Below are positions 35,414 to 46,799 of a DNA stretch of 64,000 nt, one piece after another; positions within the stretch are counted from its first letter, which is position 1; every line of letters starts with the position of its first letter. A program made the translations under genes and the position numbers. The notes beneath the pieces were generated by a model. That model was not told where the DNA came from and searched no databases. It saw nothing but the letters and a program-made list of their open reading frames with translations. The stretch covers positions 77,009,045 to 77,073,044 of the forward strand of contig CM066985.1 of the NCBI GenBank assembly GCA_033977485.1. The letters are read 5' to 3'. This DNA is from Hydrangea macrophylla (Eukaryota; Streptophyta; Magnoliopsida; Cornales; Hydrangeaceae).

Positions 35414-37862
35414 TGTAACGCCCTGTATTTTTATTATCATTAATAAATAAATACGGCATTTCATTTCCATGAGCATCTGTTTTAATTTCTATTTATAAAC
35501 ATTTATCTGGGGTCAAACCGTAATTTCCAAAATATTTTCTGTGGTTTCAAAATCGATATCTATATTTTTGTATAACCGGGATTTTAATTCCTACGTTAAT
35601 ATAATTTTATGTATTTTTATTCCAACCGTAAAATACCAGTTAATGTTTTAAAACTGCGACTACATCGCGTCTTGGGTGTGGGAGCACGTGAGCTCAACCA
35701 CACCGTGTAAAATCCTTCCCTTGCTTGGAGCCCAATTTTGGGCACAGTTTATATATGTGTGTGTATCTCTAAATTTCTCACAGTATCTCTCATTCTCTCC
35801 ATAACTCTCCATTGTTCTCTCTTCCTCTCAAAATCAAACACACACACACATACAGATTATATATATATATATATACACTGTCACATACATAGATATATAG
35901 CTATATATATCTCAAAATCAAGAACGGGAAGAATTTCGGAACGACGGAATTCTCGACGGATTTTTACGGCGGAAGCTCTCGGCCTTTAATTTTCTGTATA
36001 ATCGGCTCTGTGAGTAATTTAAACTCACTCTCAATGTCTATATATGTGTATTTCAGTGTATATATGTGTGTATATGTGTATATATATCAATACACCATTA
36101 AAGCTTGGAAATTGAAGTTTTAGAAATCGTAACCAAAATCGATTCTGTAAATTGGGAATGGAAGATATTGATCCCGATAAGCTGTGGTTCGAATCCTACA
36201 CAGTAATTTACCCGTATCGCGACGAACCGTTGATTTTAAGTTTTGTCACTCTAACTTTAATCGCGAATAACTAGTGATATAATCCGTATTAGTTAAAATT
36301 GATCGCGTATTCTTAATCTACGCGGAAAACCGAGGAGAACCATATATCACATGTCTTAGTACGAACAGATTCTGAAAATGGGTAAATTTCAGTTTTAAAA
36401 CCAGAAACAGGGGAGAAGACGAAGAAGATGACATTCTGCAAGAACTCGCGCGCGCGACCCGCTCGCGCGGCCCGCTCGCGCGGACCTTTCCCCCCCCCCT
36501 CGCGCGCGCGATCCGCTCGCGCAACCTGTCCAGCCCCTCCGCTCGCGCGATCCGCTCGCGCGATCTGCCCTCCCCCTCGCTCGCGCGATCCGCTCGCGCG
36601 AGGTGGCAGTTTTGGCAGTTTGTGTGATTTTTGGTAAGGGACTGTTTGGAAAATGTTTTAAAAGTTTTTAAAGAACAGTTTGGCAAAAATATTGTTTTAA
36701 AGGCCTACGTTTTAAGAATTGTACGAAACAAGAACAACTTAGGCCGAAATTTATGCTCGTACGATTATCCGGCTTTGTGATTTATTAATGATGTTATTTA
36801 TGAAACATTGACATACATATTAGGGTTGAGGTTGTGTCAACATGCATGTATGTGAGAAAGCGTGAAAAGAGTAAAGAGTAGCGGTCTGGTGTGCGACCTC
36901 AATATCGATCGGATAGTATTCCTGGTATTGGAGGCGACAGTGTCGTGTACGACTTAGATATCGATCGGATATTATTCCTGGTATCTAGGGCGCTTGTTTC
37001 GGATATTGATCGGATAGTATTCCTGATATCCGAAGCGATGGTGGTAGTGTTGTGTACGGCTTAGATATCGATCGGATATTATTCCTGGTATCTAAGGCGC
37101 TTGTTTCGGATATTGATCGGATAGTATTCCTGGTATCCGAAATGATGGTATTGAGTGTGGCTTAGATATCGATCGGATATTATTCCTGGTATCTGAAGCG
37201 ATAGTTTGGTGTGCTGTTTTGGATATCGATCGGATAGTATTCCTGGTATCTAAGATAATGGTTTGGTTGTGTTGAGTTTTGTTGAGAGAAAAGAGTCAGA
37301 AAGATGAGATATTACATTGTTCATGCATGGTCGCATATTTATTGCTTTCTTTTATTCCCCATGGCTTATGTTGGAATTGGAACCTTGAATATATTGTTTT
37401 TAAAAGTTAAATTGCACCGTTGTTTATATGCTTATATATACATTGCGAGCACTTGTTTATTTTACTCACCAGCTTTCATAAGCTGACGGCGTTGATGCGT
37501 CCTGGACTGTATGTCCAGATTTTCAGGGTCAGGAGCAGCCAGGGTATTTTGACTATGCTACTTAGAGTCAAGAGACTTTCCAGGAGGCTGCTTTATATTT
37601 CCCTATGTCTTTTAATTTGGGCTTTGTAATAAACTAGTTTAGACTTTTGAATAAGGCGTTTTGTGCCTAAGACTATGACTGCTGTAATAGTTTAGTAAGT
37701 TTTTTATTTCGGAGCTTATGTTTTTGTTAGTATCCTTTGCTCTAGAAATGTTTGTTAAGTTATTTGTTGCAGGGACAATTGGTCACACTCACTTGTCACG
37801 ACCTACGAGTCCATAAAGGAAATTAAATGCTTTCCTGAATTATGCTACGTCGGGGCGTGACA
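35414..37862 (+). repeat. 3' LTR of the Tekay element
   Basis: 2,449 bp, nearly identical to the 5' LTR. Its CTCGCGCG array is at 36444-36602 and its hairpin array at about 36897-37254; all seven hairpin units are present. It ends ..CGTGACA, followed by GATAT. Confidence 0.95.
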
Positions 37863-39476
37863 GATATACACCCGGACTTGCCGGAATGGTCCAACTTAAC
37901 TACCACACAAAATCCATAGTTTTAACATAAGGAATTACATAAGTTCCTCTAAGGTTAACCCCAACTTTCACACTAAAACATTATAACTTAATTATCACAA
38001 GTCCCAAACCATAATTTACATCATATTATGCGGTTAAACTGATACAATAAATCCTAAGCCTTTCCCCATTTCCAAGCTCGATTCACCTCCTTTCCGTACC
38101 TTGCTCCGAACCTGCGGTGGTTGTTATGTACCACAACAGAAATAGGAAAACGGTTTTCTTAAGCATTTTGCTTAGTGAATTAACTAACATGCTAGTGATG
38201 TCATGAACATGTGTAATGCGGCAATTCAAGCACATAAGCATACGTAATCGCAGAATTCATGGGCTAATGGTTCACTCCGACCCGAAGACCTTTCCCTTGG
38301 TCCCGCGGCCACTTCTATTCCTTGGACATCCGTTCTTAAAGCGGATTTCTTCCTCTTCTCCTCCCTTATTTCACCATAATGAACCATTATTCCCAATCAT
38401 TCATTGACCACTTAACACATAAGCACATAGTCACATAATCATGAATATTTCTTTACCAAATCAACATGTGATTCTAACTTTAACATGAATTTGACTACTA
38501 AATCCAGAGTTATTATTTCTAACTAGAAATTGAAGCACATAACATGAACCACATCAAGGCTTAAGTTAGAAAACTCACCAATTTCAGATTTTTACCCCAA
38601 ATTAAGCCTCTAGATGTTGATTTCCACCCAAAACCCAGCTCAATTTCTACTCCGGTGTAATCCTACAAGAATCCGGCAACCCGTGGTTCACCGATTGAAT
38701 TAAGCCTCCAAAAACTGTCAATTAAAACAGAATTTAAAGACATGCAAATGACCGTCTCACCTCCACGAGTCCGAATATGGCTTCGGTTCGCGAATTGGAC
38801 GACGAATGGCGACGATACGGCAAGATTACGGCGAACGGTGACTCTCGTCTTCCTCCCTATCTCGCCGGCTCTCTCTTTCTCATCCAATCTGTCTAATTTT
38901 TGAGAGTTAACAAACTCTTGACACCCATGCATCCTCATGCATTGAGGTGTCAAGTAAGTTTCTTCCTTCTTTCATTTACACCCTCCAAATTTCCTAGGTT
39001 CTTATACTGAAATCCCCCGAACATTTCATTAACTACCCAAATATTTAAATGGTGTTTGTCTAAGTTTCGTATGGGTCCCAACGTGAGTCCCACATATTTT
39101 GTGAAATTGCTATCGTACCTACTAATTTTAAATCCTTTTCATTTATACCCTTATGGGAGTGTTTTAAACTAACTCCAAATGCTAAACATATATCAACACA
39201 TAATATGAAAGCATTTAAACAACTATTCATGTAGTCACGTAAAAATACATTTAATCATTTAAAATGCAAATTACCAATTTACCCTTTTGTTGGGTTCCAC
39301 TTCAATACCTGTCCCACCTCACTGGGAACTTTTTTTTCAACTAGTGTCCCTCTCTGAACACTTTTACATGGGCGAGTCCAAGCCTCCCCTTAATCCGTTT
39401 TATACACTAATTATATTAATTAATGCATATAAAAATAATAATTTACCCGTCCCCCGGGTACGGGTGTTACAGAGTA

Positions 39477-41892
39477 CATTACCTTTACTTTGATTTTAAA
39501 TTGGAATATTATATTCTAAAATGAATTCCAAATGATTTTAGAAAGAAAATGGTCTGGAAGTAACTTGTGATATCCTATGTATTATTCTTAATACTGTTTG
39601 CTGTGGATACATGATTTCGGTTGATGGGGTAGAAAGAGTATCAATTTATTTCTTGGGAACTGAGTTGGGATATTCTTGGTTACAAGGCGAGTATGACAGA
39701 GCAATGAAACACTTCATCTTAAAGAGATGTTCTGGATATCTTCAAGCAGGTATTGAGTTACAATAACTGGCGAGTATTGTATTCCTCAAACGTATTATTG
39801 TGTAGAATTCCACCATGGGAAAGGAGAAATTGCTTGTTGCTTCGGATTACACTTGGAGATCAACGAGTGATCTTGTTTATATACAAGTGACGTCTTTAAA
39901 ATGGTATTGCACAGTTGGGTAAACTGGAGAAAACTTGAGGTTGAGGAGTGTTGGATCATTTTTTAAATTGTATCGCGACAAAATCAGTTGGTTATTAATT
40001 GCAAGTGCTACAAAGAGGGGACAAATATGTATATTGATTTCTATATATTGGGGCTTAAACAAGTAAGTTCTACAGTATGAAAAGTTTGAGAATTGTGAAG
40101 CTTTGCCTTATGTTGAATATCTGGTGGAACAGTTGTATTTCTAGAATATGTGATTCAAAGGGATAGAGATTTCATGGGTGTCTTTGGAAATCAATCAATT
40201 AGCACTTATGAAGGTGACATAAATTTGAAGTTATGGTATTGACTGGTATTATTGAAAAATTTATTGAAGATTTTTCTTCTGTGCAAAAACACATGTAAAA
40301 CTTATATCGATTACAGTGAAGTTCTCAATGATCAAAGAAATTCGATCTATGATGATACTGATATTATTATTGCAAAGGTTTGTGTTGGGATTGGGTTATA
40401 CGTTGATGCAACAGTAATTTAGGCTGCATATGGTTGAAATTTCATAAAATGAATTGTCTGCTACAAGATTGAAAATTCATGGTATTCTTTCTATATTGAG
40501 CATTTGACAGTAATATTCTTACGAGCCTGAAGTTTATATTGATTGTCTTGACTTGGAATATTTAGTTATACAACGACAATTGAATAGATGGTACAGAGGA
40601 CAGTTGAAACTCGTGATAGCTACAGTTTGAAATTTTATATTAATCAGGTGAGGACAAAAGGGTTGTTGGTGCTTGAATCAGAGATCAACGGGGGTTTCGT
40701 GTGCGCGTTGACTGTTCAGAAAAGATTTGAGTCAAGATTCAGAATTTATTTGGAAGCTAAATTTGTTCCAAAAATTGGGGAAGGAATGATGATATTAAAT
40801 TGAAGTCATCCAGCATTGCTATAATAGATGAACGAAAAATTGACTTAAAGATCGGTTTGAGTTTCTGTTTTAGAAATTTGTGATAAAGCATTAAAAAGAA
40901 AGTGATTGAGCTCTGCTCTACAGTAAAACGTATCAGAATTTCAAAGTCAGGCATTTACTTCAAGTGAAGGTAACTCAAGAGAATGGGTTCAAAAGAAATA
41001 TTGAAGTATATGATGAGTTTTGAGTATAAGTATGTTGATAATTGGGTTTGCGACACTACCAATTGCATTTCATTGATATGATGACTTAGTAATTAGTTAT
41101 AGGAACACAAGTCTTCTTGAAGATTGATTTGGCATTTAAGTTCTTTCACGTAAAAGTTTCAACTAAGATGTTGAGAAAGCTGTCTTTAGATGGGGAAATG
41201 TAAAACATTCTTTACGATGCGTGGTATAAGGGCAAAATCAATGAAGGTTCGTGGGGTTATTGTGAATAATATTATCAACAATCTGAAATTGAATATTTAT
41301 CGTAGTAAATTTCATGACGGGGGTAGCCAAAATCAACAAGAATTAGCCATTGTCATATATATGATTTGTGGACAGGTTGATCCAATCAGATCGTGGTTAC
41401 AAATTAAAACTGCAGATTTGCTGGGATTAAACAACCTATATGTGAAAAGAATTTGCGAAATTATGTGGATACTAGCACTTGTCTTCTTAGAAGGAAGCAG
41501 TTGATTATGAAGAAGTTCTGAATTTTGTGAGAAGCAAAGGAAATGGAACTGAACCTTTGCGAGACGTTTTATTACCCACTGATACTTGGTGTTCTAGAAT
41601 AATTGGGGAAATGACTACTATGGGGAAAGAAATATTCTAGAAGATTCATCTTCAGCAAATGGTATAATTTTACAAACCAAGTGGGATTGAAATTCTAGTG
41701 TGCCAATTGGGAAATATTGATAAGAATGGGGACCAGTCAGTTGCGATTGTGGTCACACCAGTGGGCATAATGTATTTTATAACCGTGTTGCTTCATATGA
41801 ATAAGTAAAGGTTTGAGAAGAAATACTTATATCTACTTGATTCGTGAAGTGAGAAAAGTTTGGGGACAAACTTCCTAAAAGGGAGGAAAAGA
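39477..41892 (+). other. Right internal part of the LARD-like element, non-coding
   Basis: No recognisable retroelement domain in any frame; the longest open frame is 104 codons (41190-41504). Base composition is AT-rich and even. It ends in a purine-rich tract (AAAAGGGAGGAAAAGA) next to the 3' LTR. It continues 25140-27097 once the solo LTR is removed. Confidence 0.7.
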
Positions 41893-43891
41893 TGTAATAC
41901 CCGTGCCCGAAAAATAGAAGTAATATTTAATTTACATGCATTAATTAATTGCATGTGATGATTTGGGTAAGTTCTAGTTACCCCATGTGATAAGTGCTTG
42001 ATAAAGGGCACAGTTGAAAGTTCCACTAGAGGTGGGGCAGATATGAAAGTGTGACCCAAGAGAGGTTTGGATAATATAAATTGCATAAATATGCATTTAT
42101 GTGGTTAAATGGTAGACATGTAAATGTAAATGTGTACATTATGATACATGCTGATGCCATATAATTATTTAATTGATAAAATATTCAGTGTTTTAATATT
42201 CTATTATAGTTCATGATTATTTATGAGATGAGTTTGAGTACCCTTATGAGGGCGTAATTGGACACATGGTATAATTAGTAGGCTAATTAATGACTTCATA
42301 TGATATTTAGAACCCCGTTTGAGACTCATACATGACATAGATACATATCTATTTAGATATTGAGCTAGTTAATATAATATTCAGGGGGTTTTATAATATG
42401 AATTTAAAAGTTGTGGGGGTGTAAGTGCAATTAGTATAAAGATTAGTTAGATGACACCAAGGTGGTGACTCATCTCAATGTTAAAAAAAAAAAAGTGAAA
42501 AAGTGAAAACCAAACGTGCAGTGTGTGTTGGTGTATTAGGCGGCGGCAGTGGTGCCTCTTAGGAGTAATATATATGTATTATATTAGTTAAATAAAATAA
42601 TAATAATAATAATAAAGGATAGGAAATTGAAAAAAAAAAAAAAAAAAACTGAGAGTCATGGGGAGTGAGAGAGCTGCGAGAGAAGATAAAGAGAAAGGTT
42701 GGGTCTCACCTTCTCAATGCCATAACTTCGTTGTTTGTTGTCCAAATCACGATGCGAAGCCATATTTAAACTCGTGGGGGGTAAGTCTAACCTTTTGGTA
42801 TAATTTATTTTCAATTTAATCGATAGATTTTTCGTTACCCAAATGAGTTGGTAACATATAGTTTACCAAAATTGTATAGGATTATCATTGGAATCATTAG
42901 GAGCTAGTTTTGCGAAGCGATTTGGGAATTCTAAGTTTAATTGGGACCTATTTGTGAGGTGAGTGTCCTAATCCCAAAATTGGATGTTTAATGTTATTTA
43001 TTTGTTATTAAATGTTTTTAAATGCTTAATTATTGATTAAGTAGAAAAGCATGTGATTAGTTTGTATTTAACATGTCTAAAATGTTGAAATTGCCATGTT
43101 GACATGTTGAGCTGCTTATGTGCTTATTTGGGTCAAAGGGTCTCAAGTGATAATCACCATTGTTTAGCCCGTATATAAGGGACGCCCATTCCTCAGAGAA
43201 AAGGGGGATGATGATGATGAAATCCTCAGAGAAAAGGGGATAGTGGTGACGACCACAGCGAATTGACTACGGTCAGGAATGAATGAGAGTGATTTCGCTA
43301 TATGCGACGGAAAAAGTGAGATTGGCCCGGAATCAAGGATCCAGAACGATGGTGATTGATTGCTTGACACGCCGGCGACCATTTATTGTTGTGAATGTTT
43401 AATTGGTGTTATGAATCATTGAATACTCCAATTGCATGATTAGTACCACGTACTCACTAGGCGAAAACTTATTCGATTTTTTGTGGCTAATGACCACGCA
43501 GGTTCAGATGAATACCACAGTGAGAAATGATCGAGACTACGGGGCTGGGTCTAGCTTGCTTATATGTTTATATGTGAGGAGTTGAATAAGATTGTAATAA
43601 ATTTAAAGTTTATACTTTTAAATATGTTTAGAAATAAATGTCAGAATGAGTTTGTAATATTTATATATTTAGTTGGGTTTTGATATGTTTTGGAATATTT
43701 AAATAAATGAGTACAACATGGGTTAAAAATGTTTTAGTTATGGAACCAGGGTGAAGGGTACTATAATGGGGGAAACTTTGCCCAAGTACCATTTGACGGT
43801 TTTAAAACTTTATTTTATTCCTCATTAATTTATTTGATAAAATGATATTTTACCCCTGATATTTCAATCAAAATATTGATTTTTGGAACGT

Positions 43892-43928
<37 letters not shown>

Positions 43929-43993
43929 TGATTGTTTGGTCCTTGGCTTTGTTACACGTGTCCTAGGCCGCAGGGGCGGGTTGGGGTGTGACA
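41893..43993 (+). repeat. 3' LTR of the LARD-like element
   Basis: Direct repeat of 23043-25139, 2,101 bp, starting TGTAATACCCG and ending GGGGTGTGACA, followed by TAAGT. It has a TA-repeat near 43907-43930 absent from the 5' copy. Confidence 0.93.
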
Positions 43994-44225
43994 TAAGTTC
44001 TTTATTGTTGACTCAGACCAGTTGTTAACTCCCATGATCAAACTCTTTGATGAGCGAATTAACTAATTGATCAGTTAACGTTTATTCCACTATAAAATGA
44101 TAACTGCACTCCAACGCAAAAGAACATATTCGAAGCGATAGCTAGACTTGTGTGGTGTACTAATGTCCCTCTATCGTCAGCATTCATAATCATATTCAGA
44201 TAGTTGGATAACTGTTACTATGAAC

Positions 44226-44700
44226 TGTTAGAATCTTTAATCTATAAAACTGTAGAACCCTAGAGTAGTAAAATCACAGCCCTAGAATCATATCATATTA
44301 GATTATTAAGGGTACAATATATTAGAATACATACCTGTATCCATGGAAGCAATTAGTAAACCTTACAAGAACGATGATGATCAGTTATGTCTTCCTCAGT
44401 CAAATCTCCTTAGATCTGTAATGGGTTCCTTCTCTTGATGGGATGGAGGAGGAAGTAGTATATTGATTTGACATATTGGGGACCATAACCTATATGTCTT
44501 TATATACTGATATGTTAGGGTTCCATTATTCCTAACAGGGTCAGTATTTGGTATCCACTCATTAAACCCATACCCAGTAGAAGTCCATTGGCTTCCTACA
44601 ATTAGACCACATAATATAAGCCCTTTTAATTAATAGCCCTTAGAATATAATTGATATTAATATGTTGCCCACTCTTATTAGGAAATATAATTTCCTAACA
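44226..44700 (-). repeat. 3' LTR of the minus-strand copia element
   Basis: 475 bp direct repeat of 55844-56319, starting TGTTAGAAT and ending CCTAACA, with few differences. Confidence 0.93.
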
Positions 44701-46116
44701 ATCTCCCACTTGGGCTACATATGATTCCTGAAACAATTATATTACATGTTCCTTAGACGCGCACCTGTGCTATTTATCTTTGGACTTCACTTTAGTTTCA
44801 ATCTGGTCCATTTCCTATATTAATATGGGATCCACTACACCAAAAGCCCAATTTTCTAACGGACAAAAATTGAGATTTCTAACGGAAATTTACCGTTACA
44901 AAATTGTAACGGTAAATTGCCGTTAGAAAAATTAAAATCCGTTAGTATTTTGAATTGAAAGTTAGAAAATTTCAATAAAAAGAAAATACAGTGGCAGTTT
45001 TTGTAAATAAATCCCAAACAAATGAAATGTGGTGGCAATTTTGTAAATAAATATACCAAATATTTTCCCCCAATATTTTCCCCCTTAAATCGACATATCC
45101 TCCCTCTCTCTTCCTTTACCATTTAGGAACCCTAGAGCTCTATCTCCCTCTCTTCTTCTTCTATCTTTTCCCTCTGGTTTAACTCTTTGATCTTCATAGC
45201 CTGAACCACCAAAGTTCGTGCCGCCGCCGCGGTTACTTGTGCCGCCGCTGTCGCGATCTCTCTGTCTCTGTCCTTCTCTCTCCCTCTCACTGTCACCGCA
45301 ACTGCTGGCTTAACTCCCGCCGTCGCCTTTGTCTGGTAAGACCTCACCATCACCATCAGATGTGAGATCTCATCTTCCATCGCCATCAAATCTGGTTAGC
45401 ACTCTCTCTCTCTCTCTCTCTAACACACATCAGATCTGTACCAGACACACGCATAGACATACACTCCCTTTTTTTATTTAAATATAAATATATGTGTATG
45501 TATATATATATATATTGATCTATCAGAGAGTGCTTTTGCTTAAGAAAATTTTGCTCTTTTGGATTTTGGGTTTTGCCTAAACAAATTGGCTGCTACTGCT
45601 ATGGACTTTTGGAGTTGGAGATTTTGATGTCACTGATTTCTGCAACTGAGATATGTGATTGCTGGTTTTTTTATAGGTCACTGATTTTGGACGCTTCAAG
45701 GGGATTTGGACATCAGGTCTTTGGGGGTAAGGTTTCGGGGTTTTTTTGTATTCAAAGAATCAGGTGCATTTTCGAGTTATGTATGCCCACTTTTAATTGA
45801 TTGTAGATCTATAGATCTATAGATTTCTTGGTGTGGAATTGATTGTAGATTTAGATCTGCATTTGATCAATTGGATTGTTTCTCTGTAAAAATCATTGTG
45901 CCCCTATATGTGCTTGACCTACTGATTTCTTTAGGGCTATGGATTTCTTCACAAGCATATACACGAAGCAAATTAGGGCTATGGATTTATTTACAAATTG
46001 AGTATTTGTTCCTGAGAAAAATAGGTAATTCTGTTTTTGTGGATAGATACTATATCCTAGAATAATAAATTCGTTAAAAGCTCAAAATCAGTTTAGAAAA
46101 ATTAGAATATGATCTA

Positions 46117-46331
46117 GGGCCTGTTTGAATTAGATTGACTTATTTTGGACCAACTAGAACTTGTTTGGAATCAATAAGAGATTGGAGTCCGTTGGTAAAA
46201 ACTTTTGACAGACATTTTAAAGATCGAATCCATTTTTAAAATACATTGAATATGAAGCGACAATTTGGTGGTATTTCTTTCTTTCTTTTTTTTTTTAAAT
46301 CACTATTAACATAGCAATACCAAATGGGCTC
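46117..46331. mobile_element. Probable Tourist-like MITE inside the CACTA element
   Basis: Starts GGGCCTGTTTGAATTAG and ends CAATACCAAATGGGCTC, ends that fit PIF/Harbinger MITEs. The flanking trinucleotides are CTA and TTA, so the target duplication is imperfect. Confidence 0.5.
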
Positions 46332-46799
46332 TTAGAAATGGCAAACACTTTTTTTCTATTTGCTTAGTGAGAAAATAAGGACTAGAAAATAAGATAAACG
46401 TTAGAATTTTTAAGTTTTGTGAACACTACTTCCTGTTTCTTTCGAGTTTTTGTTATATTTTGAGTGGCAGTTGTTTTTTTCTAATTTTATTTATAGCAAA
46501 GGGACCAACAGTTTAGAACATTTTTTGACCGTAATCTCAACTGTTGATATCTTTTGGGATAAAGAACCTTCTAGGCAACAATCACCTATTAAATGCCTTG
46601 CCAGTATATTAGAGCCCGTTTCACATAGTTTTTCCTTCAGCGATCCAATCCAAAAATAATTTTTTTTCCTAATAGCTGGAGGCCAATCACAAACTTCTGC
46701 GATTGACTTATATTTTTTTGCGATTGAATTGCAGAATCTGGTTTGCGAAACTGCTTGATAATAGCTTTGGAGTTCTCCAAAGCTATTGTCGAGCACCCT

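Larger units (their letters stand above)
28251..37862 (+). mobile_element. Intact Tekay-type Ty3 chromovirus, TSD GATAT
   Basis: 9.6 kb. LTRs at 28251-30697 and 35414-37862 start TGTAACGCCC and end GGGCGTGACA; GATAT flanks both sides (28246-28250 and 37863-37867). The primer site is TGGTATCAAAGCC (30705-30717), and the polypurine tract AAGGTGGGTAGGG (35401-35413) touches the 3' LTR. One uninterrupted gag-pol frame is present. The LTRs differ by eye at only about nine single sites outside repeat-length changes. All parts needed for transposition appear present, so it inserted recently and may still be active. Confidence 0.96.
27098..39471 (-). mobile_element. Solo LTR split by the Tekay element, TSD GAGTA
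   Basis: The ends are TGTCACACCCC (27098) and GGGTGTTACA (39471), with GAGTA on both sides (27093-27097 and 39472-39476). Without the Tekay insertion it is about 2.76 kb (27098-28250 plus 37868-39471). On the minus strand it reads TGTAACACCCGTACCC .. GGGGTGTGACA, a Tekay-like LTR. It holds two CCGG-type palindrome pairs (27430/27452 and 27913/27935) in two similar blocks. There is no internal domain. Confidence 0.87.
23043..43993 (+). mobile_element. LARD-like non-autonomous LTR element (with nested insertions), TSD TAAGT
   Basis: LTRs at 23043-25139 and 41893-43993 start TGTAATAC and end GTGTGACA. TAAGT flanks the whole (23038-23042 and 43994-43998). A primer site (TGATATCAGAGC, 25145-25156, initiator-Met type) follows the 5' LTR and a purine tract (41877-41892) precedes the 3' LTR. 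Without its nested insertions the internal domain is 25140-27097 plus 39477-41892, about 4.4 kb. It has no gag, protease, reverse transcriptase or integrase similarity and no frame longer than about 105 codons. Its LTR ends and primer site match Tekay-type chromoviruses, which may mobilise it in trans (inference). Confidence 0.88.

Noticed and set aside
39477..41892. Coding region of the 23-44 kb LTR element
   Set aside because: A CDCGH..H-like word near 41740 suggested a zinc knuckle, but the frame is short and no neighbouring gag or pol similarity is present.
45132..45389. Minus-strand 85-codon frame in the CACTA
   Set aside because: It is Ala/Arg/Glu-rich translation of CT- and GCC-rich leader-like sequence; the opposite strand looks like a 5' UTR.
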